Origin: Bacillota bacterium
GTDB lineage: Bacteria; Bacillota; Clostridia; Lachnospirales; Lachnospiraceae
Length of the DNA stretch: 25,076 bases
NCBI GenBank assembly: GCA_023398615.1
Contig: JAEWSD010000070.1
Coordinates: forward strand, 1-25,076
Direction: 5' to 3'
Shown: one piece after another, positions 1 through 6,392 of the stretch
How positions within the stretch are numbered: the first letter of the stretch is position 1
Layout: every line of letters begins with the position of its first letter
The notes under the pieces: generated by a model
Seen by the model: the letters and a program-made list of their open reading frames with translations, nothing else
Told to the model about the DNA's origin: nothing
Database searches by the model: none
Translations under genes and position numbers: made by a program

Positions 1-29
1 TTGACATTGTAAAGATTTGCATATATGAT
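1..29 (+). promoter_or_regulatory. Sigma-A-type promoter of the TraX-family gene
   Basis: The first six bases are TTGACA (-35), followed by a 17-base spacer and TATGAT (-10, 24-29). This is an almost consensus vegetative promoter, putting the start of transcription near 36 and leaving a leader of about 25 nt with GGAG at 48-51 before the ATG at 61. Confidence 0.8.
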
Positions 30-60
30 ATTTATATACCATTAAAAGGAGTTAGAAAGA

Positions 61-1050
61 ATGGACAATCATACCATATCAGCAATGAATACGGAAAATG
101 TCTCCGGTACAGTAAAGAAAGGCGTATGTGGCAGTACTCTGAAATTAATAGCGATTATTACCATGTTAATTGACCATACTGCCGCAGTGATATTAGAACG
201 ATGGCTTACCGCAGAGCGATTGGGCGGTCTGCATACCAATGAACAATTTTGGTATAATACATATTTAATCATGAGATTTACAGGCAGGCTTGCCTTTCCG
301 CTTTTCTGCTTTTTATTGGTGGAAGGGTTTCAGCATACGAGAAATGTCGGGAAATATGCCGTCCGTCTGGCGGTATTTGCACTGATTTCCGAGATTCCGT
401 TTGATCTGGCCCTTCATGGAACAGCCTTTTATTTTCATTACCAAAATGTATTTTTTACTTTACTGATAGCTTTGCTGGTTTTGTTTGGATTCCGCATGGT
501 AAAGGAAAAAGCCGGGGACAGACAATGGCTGCCGATAGCGGCAGTTTTGGGTGGTTTTGCAGCCGGAGGCTATTCGGTATTTTTTATCCATAAATATTCC
601 GCTTATTTACCAATGTTAAGAGGGAAAGATATTACTTCAATAGGGTATTGGAGCCTTGCGATTATATCCGTCGGCATCGCCCTGGTTACATACATACTTA
701 TGTGCCGTAAAAATTCTCTGCGGACAGCAAGCATAAGATTCTCGGATTTAGCTCTGTTATTTGCAGGTATGGCTCTTGCCGAGCTTCTGATGACAGACTA
801 TTCCGGATTTGGTGTACTTACCGTTGCAGTGATGTATGGGTTGAGGAAGAACCCTTTTAAAGCTTTGCTGGGAGGCTGCATTACCCTTACCGCGATGCAG
901 ATGTTTGAAGTTACCTCATTTCTCACACTGATACCTATGAGGTTTTATAACGGCAAACGCGGATGGAAGCTAAAATATGTATTTTACTTCTTTTATCCTG
1001 TTCATTTGTTCCTGTTGTATGTGATCTGTTACTTTATGAATATAGTATAA
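61..1050 (+). CDS. TraX-family membrane protein
   Basis: A 329-residue polytopic membrane protein. After a short polar N terminus it has the LKLIAIITMLIDHTAA segment (about residues 27-42) typical of the TraX family, with the conserved membrane-embedded Asp-His. A second conserved block is the FxGRLAFPLFCFLLVEGF region (about 73-91) with its EGF. The rest is alternating hydrophobic helices, about eight or nine by eye. TraX of the F plasmid acetylates pilin, but chromosomal homologues in Clostridia are not tied to conjugation, and no conjugation gene lies nearby, so its acceptor is unknown. The ATG at 61 is supported by GGAG nine bases upstream and by the promoter at 1-29. It stands alone, followed by a separate promoter for the next gene. 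Confidence 0.85.
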   Translation: MDNHTISAMNTENVSGTVKKGVCGSTLKLIAIITMLIDHTAAVILERWLTAERLGGLHTNEQFWYNTYLIMRFTGRLAFPLFCFLLVEGFQHTRNVGKYAVRLAVFALISEIPFDLALHGTAFYFHYQNVFFTLLIALLVLFGFRMVKEKAGDRQWLPIAAVLGGFAAGGYSVFFIHKYSAYLPMLRGKDITSIGYWSLAIISVGIALVTYILMCRKNSLRTASIRFSDLALLFAGMALAELLMTDYSGFGVLTVAVMYGLRKNPFKALLGGCITLTAMQMFEVTSFLTLIPMRFYNGKRGWKLKYVFYFFYPVHLFLLYVICYFMNIV

Positions 1051-1073
1051 TAGAGCCGCTTCACTGCTTGCTC

Positions 1074-1102
1074 TTGACAGCTCCGGGGTTCCGTGATAAT
1101 AT
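1074..1102 (+). promoter_or_regulatory. Promoter of the ArsR-type regulator
   Basis: TTGACA at 1074-1079, a 17-base spacer and TAATAT at 1097-1102. Transcription would begin near 1109, downstream of an in-frame GTG at 1093. That rules out the GTG and supports ATG 1138 as the start of the regulator. Confidence 0.65.
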
Positions 1103-1137
1103 TGTTACGATTTGATAACTATCGAAGCGAGGGAAGC

Positions 1138-1425
1138 ATGACAGTAAAACAGTTGGCAAAAATACATAAGGCATTATCGAATGAGAACAGGCTTGAGATA
1201 TTTCTCAGCATATTAAGACATCAGAAAGAAAGCTTTGAACCGGAATGCAGCTGCGTAATTACCGATCTGCTGCAAAATCTGTGTATCGGTGCGCCTACGA
1301 TATCACATCATTTGAAGGAACTGAGCAATGCGGGTTTGATCGAAACGGAGAAGGAGGGAAAATATCTGGTAGCCCATGTAAACCGTGAGCTATTGGAACA
1401 ATTTGAGAAAGAATTTAAGCTTTGA
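1138..1425 (+). CDS. ArsR/SmtB-family transcriptional regulator
   Basis: A 95-residue winged-helix protein. It opens with KALSNENRLEIFLSIL (about residues 11-26), the usual ArsR first helix. The recognition helix is in GAPTISHHLKELSNAGLI (about 51-68), followed by the wing EKEGKYLVAHV. Three cysteines (Cys37, Cys39 in ECSC, and Cys49 just before the helix-turn-helix) could bind a metal or sense redox state, though this cannot be decided from sequence. The start at ATG 1138 has GAGGGA upstream and lies downstream of the mapped promoter. It probably controls itself or the EFR1 gene 137 bp downstream, since the gap between them carries strong inverted repeats. Confidence 0.85.
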   Translation: MTVKQLAKIHKALSNENRLEIFLSILRHQKESFEPECSCVITDLLQNLCIGAPTISHHLKELSNAGLIETEKEGKYLVAHVNRELLEQFEKEFKL

Positions 1426-1446
1426 GTGTGAAACAATCGAAAATAA

Positions 1447-1520
1447 GAATCGATATGAGGTACGGTTTTGGTTAAGGTTAATTCATAAAGGCCGTACCGA
1501 TTTTTATGAATTAACGATTC
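1447..1520 (+). promoter_or_regulatory. Overlapping inverted repeats between regulator and EFR1 gene
   Basis: Three pairings are visible: GGTACGG (1459-1465) with CCGTACC (1492-1498), GTTAATTCATAAA (1477-1489) with TTTATGAATTAAC (1503-1515), and GAATCG (1447-1452) with CGATTC (1515-1520). The first is followed by a short T run (1501-1505), so it may be a weak terminator of the regulator gene. The second overlaps it and could be a DNA operator or a competing RNA stem. Confidence 0.6.
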
Positions 1521-1562
1521 GATACTTATCAAAACGTTAAACAGTATAAGAGAGGAGGACTT

Positions 1563-2324
1563 ATGAAAAATATAATATTTTACTTTAGTGCGACCGGGAA
1601 CAGCTTACAGGCTGCAAACGATATTGCGGAAGCGCTTGGCGAATGTGCGGTTGTAAGTATGGCAGGATATGAGAAAAGCAGTGCAGTAACGGCGGAAAGG
1701 GTCGGATTTGTATTCCCGGTGTATCATTGGGGGCTGCCAAACCTCGTGAAGGCATTTTTAAAGGAGATCAGGCCGGAAGAGGACTCTTACATTTTTGCAG
1801 CCGTCACCTGCGGCGGTGAGCCCGGAACCGCCCTGCAGCAGGCGGATGCATTGCTGCGGCTGCATAACGGTAAGCTTCATTCCGGTTTCATCACTCTTAT
1901 GCCTACCAATTACATATTACTTTATGAGGTTGAAAGTAGGGAGAGGCAGGCGGAGCTTTTTGAGAAGGAACGGTTAAAAGTGCAGAAAATAGCCGGAATC
2001 ATCCGGTCTAAGAAGGTGCAGGAGTTAGAAAAAAGCGGCAGCTTAGCGGAAAGACTCGGAGGCAAGCTTATAAACAGTATGGCGGCCGGAAGATATCCGG
2101 GACGGGATTCCGGGTTCCGCCTGAGCAACAGCTGCACCGGATGCGGGTTATGTGAAAAAACCTGCAAGGTGAATAATATTACGATGGTAAACGGAAGACC
2201 TTCCTGGAACCATCATTGTGAATTTTGCCTGGGATGCCTGCATCATTGTCCGGCGAAAGCCATTGATTATAAAAATGTGACACAGAAGAAAAACAGGTAT
2301 CTGAATCCGAACGTGAAAATATGA
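1563..2324 (+). CDS. EFR1-type flavodoxin/ferredoxin protein
   Basis: A 253-residue two-part redox protein. Residues 1-about 160 are a flavodoxin-like domain with the FMN phosphate loop FSATGNS (8-14) and the FPVYHWGLP segment (51-59). The C-terminal part carries two [4Fe-4S] motifs: Cys191, 194, 197, 201 and Cys219, 222, 225, 229, the second ending in Cys-Pro as in bacterial ferredoxins. This is the architecture of the EFR1 family; it is a cytoplasmic electron carrier whose partner is unknown. The ATG at 1563 has an AGAGGAGG site ending seven bases upstream. It probably forms a unit with the ArsR regulator and is followed directly by a terminator. Confidence 0.88.
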   Translation: MKNIIFYFSATGNSLQAANDIAEALGECAVVSMAGYEKSSAVTAERVGFVFPVYHWGLPNLVKAFLKEIRPEEDSYIFAAVTCGGEPGTALQQADALLRLHNGKLHSGFITLMPTNYILLYEVESRERQAELFEKERLKVQKIAGIIRSKKVQELEKSGSLAERLGGKLINSMAAGRYPGRDSGFRLSNSCTGCGLCEKTCKVNNITMVNGRPSWNHHCEFCLGCLHHCPAKAIDYKNVTQKKNRYLNPNVKI

Positions 2325-2341
2325 AGCTAACAGAATATCGA

Positions 2342-2368
2342 GGGGCCGTTGCAACGGTCCTTTTTTTT
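2342..2368 (+). terminator. Intrinsic terminator after the EFR1 gene
   Basis: A GC-rich hairpin (GGGGCCGTT paired with AACGGTCCT, with G-U pairs) is followed without a gap by eight T residues (2361-2368), 17 bp after the EFR1 stop codon. Confidence 0.9.
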
Positions 2369-2386
2369 AATGTTACTGTTATAATC

Positions 2387-2400
2387 TGTAAGCGTATTGT
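2387..2400 (+). promoter_or_regulatory. Weak cre-like sequence upstream of the sugar operon promoter
   Basis: TGTAAGCGTATTGT matches 12 of 14 positions of the CcpA consensus TGWAANCGNTWNCA but lacks the final CA. It lies about 45 bp upstream of the -35 box. It may be chance; the site at 2627 is better. Confidence 0.25.
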
Positions 2401-2444
2401 AGAAATTGTACAAAAAAACCTCTGATTTCTAGTCGTTTTTACAA

Positions 2445-2473
2445 TTGATATATAGGAACATTGATTATATAAT
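2445..2473 (+). promoter_or_regulatory. Main promoter of the carbohydrate operon
   Basis: TTGATA (2445-2450), a 17-base spacer and a perfect TATAAT (2468-2473). The predicted start of transcription is about 2480, the left edge of the 36-bp palindrome. The next gene begins at 2703, so the leader is about 220 nt. Confidence 0.8.
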
Positions 2474-2478
2474 TTAGG

Positions 2479-2514
2479 CATAACATCATAATGTCATGAC
2501 ATTATGATGTTATG
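2479..2514. promoter_or_regulatory. Perfect 36-bp palindrome at the transcription start (probable operator)
   Basis: The half-site is CATAACATCATAATGTCA, and all 18 base pairs of the dyad match without a gap, centred between 2496 and 2497. It starts at the predicted +1, where a bound repressor would block the polymerase. The obvious candidate is the GntR/HutC regulator encoded in the same operon. GntR-type operators often have GT-N-AC symmetry, and the core here is TGTCATGACA. In the RNA it would form a 5'-terminal hairpin, which could instead affect stability. Confidence 0.65.
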
Positions 2515-2577
2515 ATAAGAAATGAAATCCTGATGGAGAGGAATTCACCTTAGAAAACACTTCTACACTGATTATTT

Positions 2578-2596
2578 ATACCGCTCCTGGCGGTAT
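2578..2596 (+). promoter_or_regulatory. Leader stem-loop
   Basis: ATACCGC (2578-2584) pairs with GCGGTAT (2590-2596) around a five-base loop. No T run follows, so it is not a terminator. A similar stem-loop lies at 6334-6350 before the second permease gene. Confidence 0.4.
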
Positions 2597-2626
2597 GATT
2601 GAATTGCCGGAAGGTTTTGCGCAGTG

Positions 2627-2640
2627 CATAAGCGCTTACA
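2627..2640. promoter_or_regulatory. Probable catabolite-responsive element (cre)
   Basis: CATAAGCGCTTACA differs from the symmetrical cre sequence TGTAAGCGCTTACA at only the first two bases and contains the perfect core TAAGCGCTTA. It lies about 150 bp downstream of the predicted transcription start, where CcpA would act as a roadblock. That fits a sugar-utilisation operon. Confidence 0.55.
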
Positions 2641-2660
2641 CAAAAACGGAGAAAAAATAA

Positions 2661-2706
2661 AAGAAAGGAAAATCACATATGTGATATGCGGTGGGTATCA
2701 GCATGA
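2661..2706 (+). promoter_or_regulatory. Unusual translation start region of the first dehydrogenase
   Basis: The best ribosome site in the leader, AAGAAAGGAA (2661-2670), is followed by a perfect 14-bp palindrome ATCACATATGTGAT (2672-2685) containing ATG immediately followed by TGA (2679-2684). This ATG is in frame with the gene start at 2703. A second ATG (2686) opens a six-codon frame whose TGA overlaps the gene ATG as ATGA. Translation of the dehydrogenase may depend on re-initiation. Confidence 0.45.
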
Positions 2707-3866
2707 ATAATTTCATATTTGAAAATCCGACAAAAATTGTATTTGGAAAAGACACCGAATTACAGGCGGGTAAATTAACAGCTCAGTACACCAATAAGGT
2801 ACTTTTACATTATGGCGGCGGAAGCATCAAGAAAAGCGGACTGTATGACAAGGTAACGGCTTCCCTGAAAGAAAGCGGCATTGAATATACAGAGCTTGGA
2901 GGAGTAAAACCAAATCCCAGGTTAAGCCTGGTAAGGGAAGGAATTGAGCTTTGCAGAAAAGAAAAAATTGATTTCATCCTTGCAGTAGGCGGCGGCAGTG
3001 TAATTGACTCCGCGAAAGCGATCGCATTGGGAGTACCGAACAGCTGCGACGTTTGGGATTTCTACACGGGGAAGGCGGAGCCGGAGACTGTGCTGCCGGT
3101 CGGCGTCGTACTGACGATAGCGGCGGCGGGAAGTGAATCGAGCAACGGTTCCGTTATAACAAATGAGGACGGGAATTATAAACGTTCCTATGCCGGTCCG
3201 CTTATGTTCCCTAAATTTGCAATCCTTAATCCGCAGCTTACCGTTACCCTGCCGAACAATCAGCTGGTTAACGGAATTGCCGACATCATGGCACATATCA
3301 TGGAACGTTATTTCACACAGACAGAACATACCGACCTTTCCGACCGTTTGTGCGAGGCGGCCTTAAAAAGCATCATACTCAACGGCAGAAAGGTTCTTGC
3401 CAATCCGGATAATTATGACGCAAGGGCGGAAGTCGTATGGTGCGGAACCATCGCCCATAATAACCTTCTGGGAATGGGAAGGACGGAAGACTGGGGTTCC
3501 CATCAGATCGAGCATGAGCTCAGCGGCATCTATGACATTGCACATGGTGCGGGGCTTGCAATAGTATTTCCGGCATGGATGCAATATGTCTATAAAGCAA
3601 ATCAGAACCGTTTCGTGCAATATGCCGTAAGAGTATGGGGTGTGGATGACACCATGCTTGACCAGGAAGAGATAGCAAAGGAAGGCATCCGCAGGACGAA
3701 GCAGTTCTTTAAGGAGCTCGGGCTTCCGGTAGCACTTAGCGAGCTGGGAATCGGAACGGAGAATATTGCGTTAATGGCAAAAAAAACAGTTGAAAACGGA
3801 CCGGTTGGCAATTTTGTACCGTTAAAAGCAGAAGATGTGGAAAAAATATTATATATAGCAAAATAA
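2703..3866 (+). CDS. Iron-containing alcohol dehydrogenase, YqhD/BdhA type
   Basis: A 387-residue group III alcohol dehydrogenase that reduces aldehydes to alcohols with NAD(P)H in the cytoplasm. GGGSVIDSAKAIA (96-108) is the cofactor loop. The metal ligands are Asp194 and His198 (GIADIMAH), His267 (DWGSHQIEH) and His281 (IAHGAGLAIVFP), which are the positions known for E. coli YqhD, also 387 residues. The start at ATG 2703 gives MNNFIFENPTKI, aligning with the MKTFEINQPTKI start of the second dehydrogenase in this operon. An in-frame GTG at 2691 is less likely. It is first in the operon, 14 bp before the GH29 gene, and may dispose of the aldehyde released by the aldolase. The real substrate is unknown. 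Confidence 0.9.
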   Translation: MNNFIFENPTKIVFGKDTELQAGKLTAQYTNKVLLHYGGGSIKKSGLYDKVTASLKESGIEYTELGGVKPNPRLSLVREGIELCRKEKIDFILAVGGGSVIDSAKAIALGVPNSCDVWDFYTGKAEPETVLPVGVVLTIAAAGSESSNGSVITNEDGNYKRSYAGPLMFPKFAILNPQLTVTLPNNQLVNGIADIMAHIMERYFTQTEHTDLSDRLCEAALKSIILNGRKVLANPDNYDARAEVVWCGTIAHNNLLGMGRTEDWGSHQIEHELSGIYDIAHGAGLAIVFPAWMQYVYKANQNRFVQYAVRVWGVDDTMLDQEEIAKEGIRRTKQFFKELGLPVALSELGIGTENIALMAKKTVENGPVGNFVPLKAEDVEKILYIAK

Positions 3867-3880
3867 CAGGAGGGTTGCAA

Positions 3881-5347
3881 ATGTATTCATCATCTTGGCG
3901 TTCTATTCAGAAGCATGAGGTTCCCCAATGGCTTAAGGATTGCAAGTTTGGTATCTATACACATTGGGGTGTGTATTCCGTACCGGCTTGCGGCCCGAAT
4001 GCTACCTGGTATGGTTATAACATGTACCGGGAAGGTTCCCTGCAGAATTTATATCACCGGCTGAACTACGGAGAGGTTTCGAAATTCGGCTACAAGGATT
4101 TCATCCCGATGTTTACGGCTGAAAAATTTGATCCGGACGAATGGGCCGAACTGTTTAAAAAATCCGGCGCCGGGTTTGCCGGGCCGGTGGGAGAGCATCA
4201 TGAAGGCTTTACCATGTGGAAAACGAAATATAACAAGTGGAATTCCTATGAAATGGGCCCGAAACGGGATATTGTCGGGGAATTGTCAAAAAGCATCCGG
4301 GCACAGGGAATGAAGGTAATGACGGCGATGCACCATGCCGAGACCTGGTATTTCTATCCGCACTGGAAGAAGGCATATGACGTATCGGATGAGAGATACA
4401 AGGGCTTGTATGGCCCGCTTCACAATATGGAATGGAGCGGAAAGGAAACTCAGATAGACCCGGATCCCTATATTGCCAACCATGAAGAGCTGTGGCCGTT
4501 AATGGAACGTCCAAGTAAGGAATTCCTGGATAGTTGGCTGAATAAGCTTAAGGAACTCATTGATAACTATGAACCGGACCTGCTTTGGTTCGACTTCGGC
4601 CTGAAATACATACAGGAGCAATACAAGAAGGAAATGGTTGCTTACTATTATAATAAGGCCCTGGAGAAGAACAAGGACTTCATCATTTCGTACAAATGGC
4701 ATAACCTTGTTGTCGGAAGCGGCATCGAGGATTTGGAGCAGGGTAAACGGGAAGATTTAACCTATAATTTCTGGGTTACCGATACAACGGCAGACGATGG
4801 GGAAGCCTGGGGTTATCTGTATAATAACAGCTATAAATCTCCTAAAGCATTAGTCCATTATCTGATCGACAATGTGTCCAAGAACGGTGCCCTGATCCTA
4901 AGCATCGGGCCGAGGGCCGACGGTACGATACCGGAGGAAGTGCAGCATATCCTGCTTGAAATGGGCAAATGGCTTGAAGTAAACGGGGAAGCAATCTACG
5001 GAACCTCACCCTGGATCATTTCCGGGGAAGGACCGACTAAGATGATCCATACCGGGCCGTTTTGTGAAAAGGATAAGCTGCAATACTGCAGCGAAGACAT
5101 CCGGTTTACATTGAAGGAGGATGCGCTGTATGCGATCTGCCTTGGCTGGCCGGAAAAGGAATTGCTGATCAAGTCCGTTCTCCCGTATCTCTATCCTGAT
5201 GAGATTAAATCCATAGAACTGCTGGGTTGTGATGAAAAGCCGGAATGGCAGGTGACGGATAAGGGCATAGTAATAAAAATGCCGGATAAGCGGCCATGTG
5301 ATTATGCATATTCTCTGAAAATTACAAGAGGGAAAGCATTTGATTAA
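3881..5347 (+). CDS. GH29 alpha-L-fucosidase-like glycosidase
   Basis: A 488-residue protein without signal peptide, so it should act on imported oligosaccharides. KFGIYTHWGVYSVPA (22-36) is the hallmark N-terminal motif of the GH29 barrel, and EHHEGFTMW (105-113) is the HHDGF-like block. LLWFDFG (234-240) places the probable nucleophile at Asp238. NVSKNGALILSIGPRADGTIPEE is the conserved end of the catalytic domain, and about 110 residues of beta-rich C-terminal domain follow. GH29 enzymes release alpha-linked L-fucose by a retaining mechanism. The stretch AGFAGPVGEHHEGF departs from the usual hydrophobic beta-strand before HHDGF, so specificity may differ. ATG 3881 was chosen because AGGAGGG ends six bases before it; the upstream TTG touches that site. 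Confidence 0.88.
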   Translation: MYSSSWRSIQKHEVPQWLKDCKFGIYTHWGVYSVPACGPNATWYGYNMYREGSLQNLYHRLNYGEVSKFGYKDFIPMFTAEKFDPDEWAELFKKSGAGFAGPVGEHHEGFTMWKTKYNKWNSYEMGPKRDIVGELSKSIRAQGMKVMTAMHHAETWYFYPHWKKAYDVSDERYKGLYGPLHNMEWSGKETQIDPDPYIANHEELWPLMERPSKEFLDSWLNKLKELIDNYEPDLLWFDFGLKYIQEQYKKEMVAYYYNKALEKNKDFIISYKWHNLVVGSGIEDLEQGKREDLTYNFWVTDTTADDGEAWGYLYNNSYKSPKALVHYLIDNVSKNGALILSIGPRADGTIPEEVQHILLEMGKWLEVNGEAIYGTSPWIISGEGPTKMIHTGPFCEKDKLQYCSEDIRFTLKEDALYAICLGWPEKELLIKSVLPYLYPDEIKSIELLGCDEKPEWQVTDKGIVIKMPDKRPCDYAYSLKITRGKAFD

Positions 5348-5388
5348 ATCTCCGTACTTTAATGACGATATGACAGGTTGAAAAATAT

Positions 5389-5478
5389 ATGAAGAAAGGT
5401 TATATTGCAGCTGCCCCTTTTTCAACCGATCACCCGAGGCAGTATCACATGGGAATGTGTAATATGCAATGGTTATAA
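5389..5478 (+). CDS. Possible 29-codon leader ORF before the permease
   Basis: The frame begins MKKGYIAAAPF and stops at TAA 5476-5478, one base before the ATG of the permease gene, which lacks a good ribosome site of its own. Such spacing suits translational coupling. The ribosome site (AGG at 5375-5377) is weak, no family is recognised, and the frame may be accidental. It overlaps an alternative TTG start of the permease in another frame. Confidence 0.25.
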   Translation: MKKGYIAAAPFSTDHPRQYHMGMCNMQWL

Positions 5479-5479
5479 A

Positions 5480-6328
5480 ATGAGTAAAGAAAAGAAATCT
5501 TTCGACAGTAATATTATATTTAATGTGGTGGGAATGATCATTCTGGTAATTGCGTTGCTGGTGTCCATTATTCCGTTACTGTGGATGGTATTGGGATCCT
5601 TTCGGACGAACGCGGAGATGTTCTCAAAACCGCTGGGACTTCCGGTTTCCTTTGATTTGTCCGTCTTCAGGACGGCATGGGAGAGGGCAGACTTCGGAAT
5701 GGCATTAAAGAACAGTGTTCTTAACTGTGTCGGTACGGACTTAATCGTTTTGTTTGCTTCCGCGACGGCGGCTTTTGCGCTTGCAAGAATCCGATTTCCC
5801 GGCGCCAGGGCGATACAGAACATACTTTCCTCGTCACTCGTAATCAGCGGTCAGCTTATTCTGATTCCTTTATTCTTTGTGCTTAAGGACATCAAAGTAT
5901 ATAACACGCTCTGGTCAACCATTATTGCCGATGCGGCTATGGACCTGCCGATATGTATTACCCTGTTTATTACCTTTTTCCAGGAGATTCCGTATGAAAT
6001 TGAGGAATCCACGATGATTGACGGCTGTTCCAAATGGAAATTCTTTACCGGTTTCATTGTCCCGCTGTCAAAGCCGATCGTATCGACCGTTATTATCTTT
6101 GTATCACTGTGGACATGGAATGAATACCTGTTTGCCTTGACATTCCTTAAGGATAATCTGGCGCGTACGATTCCGCTTCAGCTGCAGAATTTCCAGGGAA
6201 GATGGGCTACGGAATACGGCTTGCTGTTTGCCGCCCTGTCAATTTCCATAGTTCCGTTGATTATTCTGTATATCAGCATGCAAAAATCGTTTATAAAAGG
6301 TCTTACGGCCGGCGCGGTAAAGATGTAG
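5480..6328 (+). CDS. ABC sugar transporter permease, MalG type
   Basis: A 282-residue inner-membrane permease of a carbohydrate uptake (CUT1) ABC importer. It has a hydrophobic first helix (about 11-36), then LWMVLGSFRTNAEMF, and about five further helices. The cytoplasmic EAA loop is EESTMIDGCSKWKFFTGFIVPLSKP. The C terminus SFIKGLTAGAVKM is typical of MalG-type subunits. The start is uncertain: ATG 5480 gives the usual length, but a TTG at 5405 has a good AAAGG site five bases upstream and would add 25 residues. Here the MalG-type gene precedes the MalF-type gene and the binding protein, the reverse of the common order. No ATPase gene is in the window, so a shared MsmK/UgpC-type ATPase elsewhere is inferred. 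Confidence 0.9.
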   Translation: MSKEKKSFDSNIIFNVVGMIILVIALLVSIIPLLWMVLGSFRTNAEMFSKPLGLPVSFDLSVFRTAWERADFGMALKNSVLNCVGTDLIVLFASATAAFALARIRFPGARAIQNILSSSLVISGQLILIPLFFVLKDIKVYNTLWSTIIADAAMDLPICITLFITFFQEIPYEIEESTMIDGCSKWKFFTGFIVPLSKPIVSTVIIFVSLWTWNEYLFALTFLKDNLARTIPLQLQNFQGRWATEYGLLFAALSISIVPLIILYISMQKSFIKGLTAGAVKM

Positions 6329-6333
6329 CTATG

Positions 6334-6350
6334 TACCGTCTGCGGCGGTA
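6334..6350 (+). promoter_or_regulatory. Intergenic stem-loop between the permease genes
   Basis: TACCGTC (6334-6340) pairs with GGCGGTA (6344-6350) with one G-U pair and a three-base loop. The flank TATGA is shared with the leader stem-loop at 2578-2596. No T run follows. It may tune relative expression or mRNA processing. Confidence 0.4.
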
Positions 6351-6392
6351 TGACCGGAAGGCTGAAAGAATATTTTAAGAAAGGTTAAAAAT

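Noticed and set aside
1093..1137. GTG start extending the ArsR-type protein by 15 residues
   Set aside because: It lies inside the promoter, upstream of the predicted transcription start; ATG 1138 has the ribosome site and gives the normal family length.
2479..2514. Intrinsic terminator or mobile-element end
   Set aside because: AT-rich perfect palindrome with no following T run and no flanking repeats; its place at the predicted +1 favours an operator.
3875..3880. TTG start for the GH29-like gene
   Set aside because: It abuts the AGGAGGG site with no spacer; ATG 3881 has the correct six-base spacing.
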